NCBI GenBank assembly: GCA_900319245.1
Contig: ONNQ01000004.1
Location: 1-64,000 of the forward strand
Direction: 5' to 3'
DNA: 64,000 bases
Origin: an uncultured Lachnospiraceae bacterium
GTDB lineage: Bacteria > Bacillota > Clostridia > Lachnospirales > Lachnospiraceae
This document shows, one piece after another, positions 43,748 to 51,178 of this stretch; positions within the stretch are counted from its first letter, which is position 1; each line of letters begins with the position of its first letter. Under the pieces are notes generated by a model that did no database searches, was not told the origin of the DNA, and saw only the letters and a program-made list of their open reading frames with translations. A program made the position numbers and the translations under genes.

Positions 43748-44644
43748 TCATGCGCCTTCCTTCTGCCGCATTCGGAACTGTCGCGGCGTCATGCCAAACT
43801 CCCGTCGGAACTGCAGATTGAAGTAGGAGATATTGTCAAAACCGTGATCCATGGCAATCTCCATCACAGGGCCCGACGTCTCCTCCAAGGCGTGGGCCGC
43901 TTTCTGGATCCGATAGTGGTTAATGTACGAGATGCAGCTCATCCCCACATACTGTCGGAAGAAGCTCATGAAGTAGCTCTCGCTGAATCCGCTCATGTCC
44001 GCCAGATCTGCCACTTTGATCTTTTCGCGGTAGTGCTCGTCGATGTACTGCAGTACGGTCTTGAGCTGCTGTCTGCCCGCCTGCGAAGTGCGGCTTCCGT
44101 CAGGCTTACTGATATATCCGAATTGGAAGAGCAGAATAACGATATGAAGAAGTTCTTCCCTCAGCAGCATTTCATAAAAGGGAGGGCGGTTCTGAAAGCA
44201 CTCCAATGCCTTGAGGAATACCTCTCGAATTTCGTCATATCCTCTGTCCGAGGGTCTGATCACCTCCGGCATTTGCAGCTGCCCTTCCGCAAGCGGACGC
44301 AGATACTTGGAGGCGGACAGGTCCTGTCCCTGCGCACCCAGAAGGTCCAGATGGAACACCAGACTGTCCGAGACCATTGTCCTGCCGGGAATCTCAAATG
44401 CAGAGTGCGTGCAATACGGGGGCACCAGAATAATATCCCCTTCCTGCGTCCGAAAGGAGCGCTGCCCGACTCTGTAATCCGAGGTGCCCTCCCGGATCAG
44501 CGTGATCTCCATCTCCTCGTGCCAGTGGAGCGCGAGCTCTCTGTAGGTCAGAGGAACAAGGCAGTGGTAGCTGTTCACCGGGAGAAAAATATCGCCGTGA
44601 CTCGCTTTCTCCCTTTCTGCGGTCTGCTCCGTGATTCCGTGCAT
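43748..44644 (-). CDS. AraC-family regulator with N-terminal cupin
   Basis: A 298-residue regulator: an N-terminal sugar-sensing cupin (ALHWHEEMEITLIREGTSDY, GDIILVPPYCTHSAFEIPG) and a C-terminal double helix-turn-helix (IKVADLADMSGFSESYFMSF, SCISYINHYRIQKAAHALEE, GFDNISYFNLQFRREFGMTP). It diverges from the GH13 gene at 44787 and probably controls it in response to an oligosaccharide. AGGAGAAGG precedes the start. Confidence 0.88.
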   Translation of the reverse strand: MHGITEQTAEREKASHGDIFLPVNSYHCLVPLTYRELALHWHEEMEITLIREGTSDYRVGQRSFRTQEGDIILVPPYCTHSAFEIPGRTMVSDSLVFHLDLLGAQGQDLSASKYLRPLAEGQLQMPEVIRPSDRGYDEIREVFLKALECFQNRPPFYEMLLREELLHIVILLFQFGYISKPDGSRTSQAGRQQLKTVLQYIDEHYREKIKVADLADMSGFSESYFMSFFRQYVGMSCISYINHYRIQKAAHALEETSGPVMEIAMDHGFDNISYFNLQFRREFGMTPRQFRMRQKEGA

Positions 44645-44786
44645 TTCCTACCTTCTCCTTTTGCAGCAAAATAGTAGAATCGTGTTAGTAATTCCTGCAA
44701 TAAAGCAAGAATTCTTTCTCATTACTATCGTATCATACTATTACAGACCGAACAAAAACAATATTCATTATATGGAGGTTTTCAAC

Positions 44787-46367
44787 ATGGCTGCGAAATG
44801 GTTAAAGGACACTGTTTTTTATGAGATTTATCCCCAGTCCTTCAATGACACGAACGGCGACGGGATCGGCGACATTAACGGTATTACTGAGAAACTGGAT
44901 TATATCAAGAGCCTGGGCTGCAACGCGCTCTGGATCAACCCTTGTTATGACTCCCCCTTCAAGGACGCCGGCTACGACGTCCGCGATTATAAGAAAGTAG
45001 CGCCGCGCTACGGCACGAACGAAGACCTGTACCGCCTCTTCGACGAGGCACACAAAAAGGGCGTCCGCGTTCTTTTAGACCTGGTTCCCGGACACACTTC
45101 CGAAGAGCACCCCTGGTTTTTAGAGAGCCAAAAAATCGAGAAGAATGAGTTTTCCGACCGCTTTATCTGGACGGATTTCTGCTTCAAGGGCGCTGCCGGC
45201 CTCCCCTATGTCGGCGGTGAGAGCGAGCGCAGTGGATGCTATATTTTGAACTTCTTTAAGTGCCAGCCTGCCCTCAATTACGGTTTCCTTAAAGTGACAG
45301 AACCCTGGCAGAAGAGTTTCCGCGATCCGGCCGCCATCGCGACCCGCGAGGCCCTCAAAGACATCATGCGCTTCTGGCTGTCCCACGGCTGCGACGGCTT
45401 CCGCGTTGACATGGCCTCTTCCCTGGTCAAAAACGACGACGAGAAGAAGAGCGGCACCAGTGCGATCTGGAGAGATGTGCGGCGCATGCTGGATCTGGAA
45501 TTTCCGGATGCCGCGATGGTGGCGGAGTGGAGCAATCCTTCCCTGTCCCTGCGCTGCGGCTACGACATGGACTTTGTCCTCAACGAGATCGGAGGCGGGT
45601 ATTCCACGCTGATGCGCGATTACTACAATCACGGCGGCAGCATTCACGGAGACCGGAATGCGGAGGACCACAGCTATTTCAAAAAAGACGCCGGCGGCAA
45701 TATAAACCGCTTCCTGGATCAGTATCTTGGTTGGTATGAGGACACGAAGGACCTGGGCTATATTTCCGTCCTGACCTGCAATCACGACACGATCCGTCCC
45801 AGCTACAACCTGGACACGGCTGAGCTGAAGCTGGCCTATTCCTTCCTCTTCACGCTGCCCGGCGTACCTTTTCTGTACTATGGCGACGAGATCGGCATGA
45901 AGTATCTGGACGTTCCCACCAAAGAGGGCGGATACTTCCGCACGGGTGCCAGAACTCCTATGCAGTGGGATGAGAGCGCAAACCTCGGATTCTCTTCCGG
46001 TAATGCGTCCGACCTCTATCTGCCGGTGGATGATTCCGCCGATGCCCCTACCGTGGCAGCGCAGGAGAAGGATCCTTCCTCCCTTCTGAACACGGTGCGT
46101 GCGATCCTGGCGCTGCGCCATCAGGAAGAGGACCTGCAGGCGGACGCCGGATTCGAAGTCATCTGCAGCGAGCCGGATCGTCCCTTCGTATACAGGCGCG
46201 GCGATCTTCTCTGCGCGGTGAATCCTTCCGGCAGAGCTATGGAGGTCTCGCTTCCCGCTTCGGTCGGCGGTAAGGTTCAGGGAGATATTTTGTTTGAGAT
46301 CGGCGGCAGCAGCCTTGAGAATGGAAAACTGACCGTCGGTGCGCAGGCTTTTGTTGTGATCAGGTAA
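44787..46367 (+). CDS. GH13 alpha-glucosidase/alpha-amylase-family enzyme
   Basis: A 526-residue cytoplasmic glycosidase. GH13 regions: NGDGIGDINGI, DLVPGHTS, GFRVDMASS with nucleophile D208, MVAEWSNPS with acid/base E247, and CNHDTIRP with D334; the C-terminal beta domain starts near 450. ATG 44787 has GGAGG 8 bases upstream; an in-frame extension to 44631 does not look like protein. The loop after region II (MASSLVKNDDEKKSGTSAIW) differs from treC, so a different alpha-glucan or disaccharide is likely. Divergent AraC regulator; a sequence repeat copy follows the stop. Confidence 0.86.
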   Translation: MAAKWLKDTVFYEIYPQSFNDTNGDGIGDINGITEKLDYIKSLGCNALWINPCYDSPFKDAGYDVRDYKKVAPRYGTNEDLYRLFDEAHKKGVRVLLDLVPGHTSEEHPWFLESQKIEKNEFSDRFIWTDFCFKGAAGLPYVGGESERSGCYILNFFKCQPALNYGFLKVTEPWQKSFRDPAAIATREALKDIMRFWLSHGCDGFRVDMASSLVKNDDEKKSGTSAIWRDVRRMLDLEFPDAAMVAEWSNPSLSLRCGYDMDFVLNEIGGGYSTLMRDYYNHGGSIHGDRNAEDHSYFKKDAGGNINRFLDQYLGWYEDTKDLGYISVLTCNHDTIRPSYNLDTAELKLAYSFLFTLPGVPFLYYGDEIGMKYLDVPTKEGGYFRTGARTPMQWDESANLGFSSGNASDLYLPVDDSADAPTVAAQEKDPSSLLNTVRAILALRHQEEDLQADAGFEVICSEPDRPFVYRRGDLLCAVNPSGRAMEVSLPASVGGKVQGDILFEIGGSSLENGKLTVGAQAFVVIR

Positions 46368-46376
46368 TGTTGTCCG

Positions 46377-46423
46377 ACCCCAGAGGTCGAGGCCATTTTT
46401 GGGTGCATTTGACCTCAGAGGTC
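46377..46423. repeat. Two copies of the CCCCAGAGGTC repeat
   Basis: ACCCCAGAGGTC at 46377-46388 and the self-complementary variant GACCTCAGAGGTC at 46411-46423. They lie just after the GH13 stop; the second supplies the stop codon of the AraC remnant on the other strand. Confidence 0.85.
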
Positions 46424-46549
46424 GGGTGCACCTTGCTTTTTACGGAATTCTTTCGGTGTGGTCCCCTTCATCTCCCGGAAGGTCTTGGTAAAATAGCTGA
46501 TATCCTGAAAACCGCATTCTGCCCATCTGCGGAAGGATTCCAAAAACAC
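46415..46549 (-). pseudogene. C-terminal remnant of an AraC-family regulator
   Basis: On the minus strand the frame ending at 46415 reads CGFQDISYFTKTFREMKGTT then PKEFRKKQGAPDL and stop: the last helix-turn-helix of an AraC protein. The preceding part (WAE and upstream) is short and no start or sensor domain remains. The MFS gene starts 20 bp beyond it in the opposite direction. The last codons (ACC-type repeat, PDL stop) come from the GACCTCAGAGGTC repeat. Confidence 0.75.
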
Positions 46550-46569
46550 TTTTTGAGGAGGCAGACAAC

Positions 46570-47718
46570 TTGGTTCATATTCTTCTCGCCATCATCTACC
46601 TGGCATTCATCAGTCTTGGCCTGCCGGATTCCCTGCTGGGAGCCGCGTGGCCGACAATGCACCTATATTTTGACGTTCCGATCTCCTATGCCGGATGGGC
46701 ATCCATGATCATCGCGGCATGCACGATAGTTTCCAGTCTGCTCAGTGACCGCATGACGCGCAGACTCGGCACAGGGCGCGTGACTGCGATCAGTGTGGGA
46801 ATGACAGCCGCCGCGCTGTTTGGTTTCTCCATATCTCGTGCTTACTGGATGCTCCTTTTGTGGGCTGTTCCGTATGGCCTCGGTGCGGGCAGCGTGGACG
46901 CTGCGCTGAACAATTATGTCGCGCTGCATTACAAAAGCCGGCATATGAGCTGGCTGCACTGTTTTTGGGGATTGGGAGCTTCCATTGGTCCTGCCATCAT
47001 GGGCGCGGCGATCACAAGAGGCATGGGATGGAGCGGCGGCTACCGGATCATTAGTGTCATGCAAGTCGTTCTTACTGCTATACTGGTGCTGAGTCTGCCG
47101 CTGTGGAAAAACCGGAGTGACGCAGCAAAATCGGAAACAGGAAAACCCATGTCCCTTGGGCAGATCATTGCAGTCCCGGGCGTAAAGTCCGTTATGGCAT
47201 GCTTTTTCTGTTATTGCGCATTGGAGCAGACCGCCGGGCTGTGGGCCAGTACTTTTCTGGTGCTGCGGTGGGGCGTCACCGCGGAACAGGCGGCAACGCT
47301 TGCCGGGCTTTTCTATTTTGGCATTACAGCGGGACGGGCTGTCAGCGGATTCGCCACTTTCAGGTTCAATGACAAGCAGATGGTCCGCATCGGGCAAAGC
47401 ATTTTGCTTGCGGGTATTGCCTTGCTGATCCTGCCCATCAGCCGGTTGACAGCCATGATCGGGTTTGTTGCCATCGGCGTGGGCTGCGCACCGGTCTATC
47501 CCAGTCTGATCCATTCGACGCCGGACCACTTTGGCGCGGACAGATCTCAGGCTATCATCGGCGTACAGATGGCGAGCGCCTATTTGGGAACCTGCCTGAT
47601 GCCGCCGCTGTTCGGCTTGATCGCGGCTGCCCTGTCCGTCAGACTGATGCCGGTGTTCCTGCTGATACTGCTGGCAGTTATGTTTGTCACCCATGAACAG
47701 CTTAACAGGAGAAAATGA
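46570..47718 (+). CDS. MFS transporter
   Basis: A 382-residue major facilitator with about 12 membrane segments; the loop SDRMTRRLGTGRVTA after helix 2 is the MFS signature, and the second half has a matching break near residue 190. Resembles FucP/sugar-type or MFS_1 permeases from Clostridia; substrate unknown. The start is TTG 46570 with GAGGAGG 8 bases upstream. The histidinol-phosphatase-like gene starts 2 bp after its stop, so both form an operon. Confidence 0.85.
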   Translation: MVHILLAIIYLAFISLGLPDSLLGAAWPTMHLYFDVPISYAGWASMIIAACTIVSSLLSDRMTRRLGTGRVTAISVGMTAAALFGFSISRAYWMLLLWAVPYGLGAGSVDAALNNYVALHYKSRHMSWLHCFWGLGASIGPAIMGAAITRGMGWSGGYRIISVMQVVLTAILVLSLPLWKNRSDAAKSETGKPMSLGQIIAVPGVKSVMACFFCYCALEQTAGLWASTFLVLRWGVTAEQAATLAGLFYFGITAGRAVSGFATFRFNDKQMVRIGQSILLAGIALLILPISRLTAMIGFVAIGVGCAPVYPSLIHSTPDHFGADRSQAIIGVQMASAYLGTCLMPPLFGLIAAALSVRLMPVFLLILLAVMFVTHEQLNRRK

Positions 47719-47719
47719 T

Positions 47720-48571
47720 ATGTTTTCGGATTATCATGTACATACCTATTACAGCGACGATTCCGAGTACCCCATGGAAGAGGTGGTTAAGGACGCCATT
47801 TTCCTGGGACTGGAGGAGATTTGCTTTACGGATCACGTGGATTACGGGATCAAGCGCGACTGGGACGACCCGGCCGGAATGCTCTATCGCCCGGGCGGTC
47901 CCGGAGAGCCGGAGCGCATGCCTCTGGCGAACGTAGATTATCCTCGCTATGCTGCCGAGATTGAAGCTCTGAGGGCAAAATACAGAGACCAGATCACCAT
48001 CAAAATGGGAATGGAATTCGGTATGCAGACGCACACGATTCCCCAATATGAGAAGCTGTTCTCGTCCTATCCCTTTGACTTAATCATCCTTTCCGTGCAT
48101 CAGGTGGAGGACAAGGAATTCTGGACCCAGGATTTTCAGCGCGGGCGGACGCAGGAGGAATATAACCTGCGCTACTACGAAGAAATTCTGGCGCTGGTGC
48201 AGAAGTATCATAACTACAGTGTTCTGGGACACCTGGACTTGATCTCAAGATATGACGAAGCCGGTTATTTTCCGTTTGAGAAAATCCGGCCTATCGTCAC
48301 TAAGATTTTGGAAACGGTTATCGCGGACGGCAAGGGCATTGAGATCAACACCTCCAGCCATCGCTATGGGCTGCAGGACCTGACGCCATCCAGGGACATT
48401 CTTCGTCTCTACCGTGATCTGGGAGGAAGGATTCTGACGATCGGAAGCGACAGCCACCGGAAGGAGCATTTGGGAGCCTATATCCTCGACACAATGGAAG
48501 AGGCAAAGAAGCTGGGATTTGAAGAGATTTACACGTTTGAACAGATGCAGCCGATCGCGCATAGGCTGTGA
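47720..48571 (+). CDS. hisK: PHP-family histidinol-phosphatase
   Basis: A 283-residue PHP-domain metal phosphatase. Metal ligands: DYHVHTYYSDDSEYP, EICFTDHVDYG, GMEFGMQ, ILSVHQVE, VLGHLDLISRY and TIGSDSHRKEHLG. These match HisJ/HisK-type histidinol-phosphate phosphatases of Firmicutes, although related PHP phosphoesterases with other substrates exist. It starts 2 bp after the MFS stop with AGGAG upstream. A bidirectional terminator made of the CCCCAGAGGTC repeat follows. Confidence 0.83.
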   Translation: MFSDYHVHTYYSDDSEYPMEEVVKDAIFLGLEEICFTDHVDYGIKRDWDDPAGMLYRPGGPGEPERMPLANVDYPRYAAEIEALRAKYRDQITIKMGMEFGMQTHTIPQYEKLFSSYPFDLIILSVHQVEDKEFWTQDFQRGRTQEEYNLRYYEEILALVQKYHNYSVLGHLDLISRYDEAGYFPFEKIRPIVTKILETVIADGKGIEINTSSHRYGLQDLTPSRDILRLYRDLGGRILTIGSDSHRKEHLGAYILDTMEEAKKLGFEEIYTFEQMQPIAHRL

Positions 48572-48616
48572 CAGCCCGTGTTCATGCAGGAGAATCCGTA
48601 TAAGTAATCACTATGC

Positions 48617-48674
48617 AAAAGACCTCTGGGGTAATTTGTTCCCACCTGTGGACAAACTACCCAGAGGTCTTTTT
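48617..48674. terminator. Bidirectional terminator formed by inverted CCCCAGAGGTC repeats
   Basis: GACCTCTGGGGT (48621-48632) pairs with ACCCAGAGGTC (48659-48669); inside, TTTGT/ACAAA and TCCCAC/GTGGA extend the stem. AAAA precedes and TTTTT follows. It sits between the convergent hisK and TetR genes. A nearly identical 50-bp unit occurs at 50887-50940. Confidence 0.88.
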
Positions 48675-48679
48675 GCACA

Positions 48680-49216
48680 CTACCAGTCAGGTGCTGCCGC
48701 AGCAATTGCCTGAAGACACTTCTTGATCTGGCTGATGAACACATCGGGGTTCATTGGCGCTTTGCTGCACAGCCATCTTTGGATAGACATGACGATCGCA
48801 TCCGTAAAGAAATACAGCTGAAACTCGGGGAGGTCATCCTCTTCGTATTCTAAGCGGTAGCTTTCACTGATTCGCCGGAAGATACTCTCCTGAAAGTGTT
48901 CGGCAAAAGAATTTTGACCGTTGATTTCGAGCGCTTTTCTGTAGAATTCTCTGTTTTCATAGAAGTATTCGCAAAGACAACGGAGGTGGATCCATCCGGA
49001 TAGATTCCGGCTGCTCAGAGAGCTGTTCATCATTTCATTGTCAAAAATCTGATTGATCACATCGTATTTGTCTTTGTAGTGATAATAGAAGCTCTTTCGG
49101 TTTACACCGCAGCTTTCGCATAACTGCGTGACCGTGATTTGTTCAAACGGATAGATCTGCATCAGACTGCGAAGCTCATCCGCCAAAACCTTTTTGGTAT
49201 TCTTGCGAGAGGGCAT
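48680..49216 (-). CDS. TetR-family regulator
   Basis: A 178-residue TetR protein: N-terminal helix-turn-helix ADELRSLMQIYPFEQITVTQ, LCESCGVNRKSFYYHYKDKY, and a short DhaS-like C-terminal domain ending CLQAIAAAAPDW. ATG 49216 gives a canonical N-terminus (MPSRKNTKKVLADELRS). It lies 16 bp after the radical-SAM gene on the same strand, so it probably regulates that pair. Confidence 0.86.
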   Translation of the reverse strand: MPSRKNTKKVLADELRSLMQIYPFEQITVTQLCESCGVNRKSFYYHYKDKYDVINQIFDNEMMNSSLSSRNLSGWIHLRCLCEYFYENREFYRKALEINGQNSFAEHFQESIFRRISESYRLEYEEDDLPEFQLYFFTDAIVMSIQRWLCSKAPMNPDVFISQIKKCLQAIAAAAPDW

Positions 49217-49232
49217 AGGATCACCTTCTGTA

Positions 49233-50681
49233 TTAGGAGTGGCCGGAGCGATTTTTCGGTGCGTAATTTTCGTAAGCGGGAGTTTTGTGCTCTTTGGACT
49301 GCCAAAGCGTCTCTGCAGCAGGTGCCCAGCTACGCGCATAGTCGTCACACTTACTGCACAGCTCTTCCACGGATTCGGCAGCCTCCAGATTGGTCTGTAC
49401 GGCGCCGGTCTCCTTTACAATCTTTCTAAGAGCAGCGGGGTTCTCCAGCATGGGGCAGGGCCGGAGGTGATTGCGGTTAAAGGGCTGCCCCTTGTGATAG
49501 GCCATGAACAGTGGGCTCTGCAGGATCTCCAAAATGGATTTGTCGCGGATATTCGAGTCGGAAAAGTGTATGAACACACAGGGCTCCGCATCTCCGTGGG
49601 CATTGATGTGGAAGTAGTTTCTTCCTCCTGCGATGCAGCCGCCCACATATTCACCGTCGTTCTGAAAGTCCATGGGGAAGAACGGGATGTCACACTCGGC
49701 GCTCCGAATCCGGCGGATCCGATCGATGATCATACGGCGCTGCTCCACAGTCGGCATAAGAGCGGGGACGGCGTTCTGGCCGACCGGCATATAGTGGAAA
49801 TAAAAGCCGAAGAGTGCTCCTTTGCCGGAAACAAAGCGGAAAAACTCATCGCTTGTGACGGAATCAATATTTTGACTAGTGTAGCAGACAGAGATTCCGA
49901 ATGGAATCCGGCTGCGGTGCAGCAGATCCATAGCGCGCATGACCGACGCATAGTGGCCCTCGCCGCGGCGCGCGTCGTTCGTATCCGGCGTGCCTTCGAT
50001 GGACAGCAGGAACATGAGGTTGCCAAGCCGGAGTGTATCTCTGCACAGCTGTTCATCGATCAGTGTTGAGTTGGTGTATGCGGCAAAAAAGCAATCACTG
50101 TGCTTCTCACAAAGCTTCAGGATATCCTTTTTGCGGACAAGCGGCTCGCCGCCGGTGAGCATATACAGATGCGTGCCCAGTTCTTTGCCCTCAGAAACGA
50201 TCCGGTCCATCTGCTCATAAGTCAGGGAATCCTTGTGGTCATAGGTGCCAGACCAGCAGCCGATGCAGTGCATGTTGCAGGCCATGGTGGGGTCAAAGAG
50301 GATGAGCCACGGGATGTTGCAGCCGTAAATCTCGCGGTTTGCCCGGATTTCTTTCGTACCCCGGAAGAATGCCTCAAAGCCAAGGGAGAGAATTGCTTTT
50401 TTGGCATATCCGGGGTCCGTGTTGTCCAAAATATCGCCGATCAAACGCATCCAGCGATGATCCGAATCTTTCATATAATCTCGAAGCGAGAGATATTTTT
50501 CATCCGTGAGGGCTTCGCCCATAAAGTGCCTGGCAAGCTCCAGGATCTCCAGGTAAGTCTTTGTGCGCTGCTGCTGTCTCTTGTCTGCATCCATTTTTTC
50601 TTCAACGTCCAGCTTATACAGCAGTCTGTCAACAAGTCTCTCAGCAATAGCTCTCTCAGCACGGGGAATCAGATTCGTCAT
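49233..50681 (-). CDS. Radical SAM protein with C-terminal auxiliary cysteines
   Basis: A 482-residue radical-SAM enzyme. The SAM cluster motif is CNMHCIGC (C-x3-C-x2-C, about residue 130), followed by LYMLTGGEPLVRKKDIL. Further cysteines occur in YVGGCIAGGRNYFHINAHGD, AEPCVFIHFSD and RPCPMLENP and in ELCSKCDDY, a SPASM-like pattern. A ~110-residue N-terminal helical domain precedes the barrel. The substrate is unknown; the family is found widely in anaerobic Firmicutes. ATG 50681 with GAGGT 7 bases upstream. Operon with the TetR gene. Confidence 0.82.
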   Translation of the reverse strand: MTNLIPRAERAIAERLVDRLLYKLDVEEKMDADKRQQQRTKTYLEILELARHFMGEALTDEKYLSLRDYMKDSDHRWMRLIGDILDNTDPGYAKKAILSLGFEAFFRGTKEIRANREIYGCNIPWLILFDPTMACNMHCIGCWSGTYDHKDSLTYEQMDRIVSEGKELGTHLYMLTGGEPLVRKKDILKLCEKHSDCFFAAYTNSTLIDEQLCRDTLRLGNLMFLLSIEGTPDTNDARRGEGHYASVMRAMDLLHRSRIPFGISVCYTSQNIDSVTSDEFFRFVSGKGALFGFYFHYMPVGQNAVPALMPTVEQRRMIIDRIRRIRSAECDIPFFPMDFQNDGEYVGGCIAGGRNYFHINAHGDAEPCVFIHFSDSNIRDKSILEILQSPLFMAYHKGQPFNRNHLRPCPMLENPAALRKIVKETGAVQTNLEAAESVEELCSKCDDYARSWAPAAETLWQSKEHKTPAYENYAPKNRSGHS

Positions 50682-50890
50682 ATCGAATACCTCTTTTTTT
50701 CTTACAGATTGGTACATACATATAAATACAAGGTTGTAGTTCAAACTTTAAATATCTGTATTATAGAGAGTTTGTTGTCGAAATTAAGTGGACAGATTCT
50801 ATGCTTTGTCCAAGAAAAATGAACAGTTTGACCCACTTGTAGTGGAGAGGAATACATGGGTATCAGAATTGTTTGAGAACATATGTAAAA

Positions 50891-50973
50891 GACCTCTGGG
50901 GTAATTTGTTCCCACCTGTGGACAAACTACCCCAGAGGTCAAATTCTCCTCAGGGCAAACCACCCCAGAGGTC
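50891..50973. repeat. Inverted CCCCAGAGGTC repeats with a third copy
   Basis: GACCTCTGGGGT at 50891-50902 pairs with ACCCCAGAGGTC at 50929-50940 (50-bp hairpin nearly identical to 48621-48669); another ACCCCAGAGGTC at 50962-50973, followed by TTTT, is an alternative partner. It lies between divergent genes, so it is not a simple terminator here. Confidence 0.85.
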
Positions 50974-50991
50974 TTTTGCTCTTAATGCCCG

Positions 50992-51120
50992 TTGACATCG
51001 GCAAAGATGCGCGCAATAATCTAACTATAAATAACGTAATAACGTTCTACCCAAGCGGCAAGGATGTCGTGATCGGAAAATGCAGAGTCCGTATTTTCTG
51101 ATGATGACATCCCTGCCGCT
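50992..51120 (+). promoter_or_regulatory. Promoter and leader hairpin of the PPDK-N gene
   Basis: TTGACA (50992-50997), 17-bp spacer, AATAAT (51015-51020). Downstream, AGCGGCAAGGATGTC (51054-51068) pairs with GACATCC-C-TGCCGCT (ending 51120), enclosing a long upper stem ATCGGAAAATGC/GTATTTTCTGAT with six-base loop AGAGTC; TTTT follows. It belongs to the same leader family as amt, glnA and asnB. The rest of the 497-bp gap between 50682 and 51178 holds only this and the repeat at 50891. Confidence 0.72.
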
Positions 51121-51178
51121 TTTCGTTTGCTGATAAGAGGGCGGCAAATGACGACAGAACAGAAAGGAGGAAACGCTA

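Noticed and set aside
44631..44786. N-terminal signal sequence on the GH13 enzyme
   Set aside because: No ribosome site fits the upstream start, while GGAGG fits ATG 44787.
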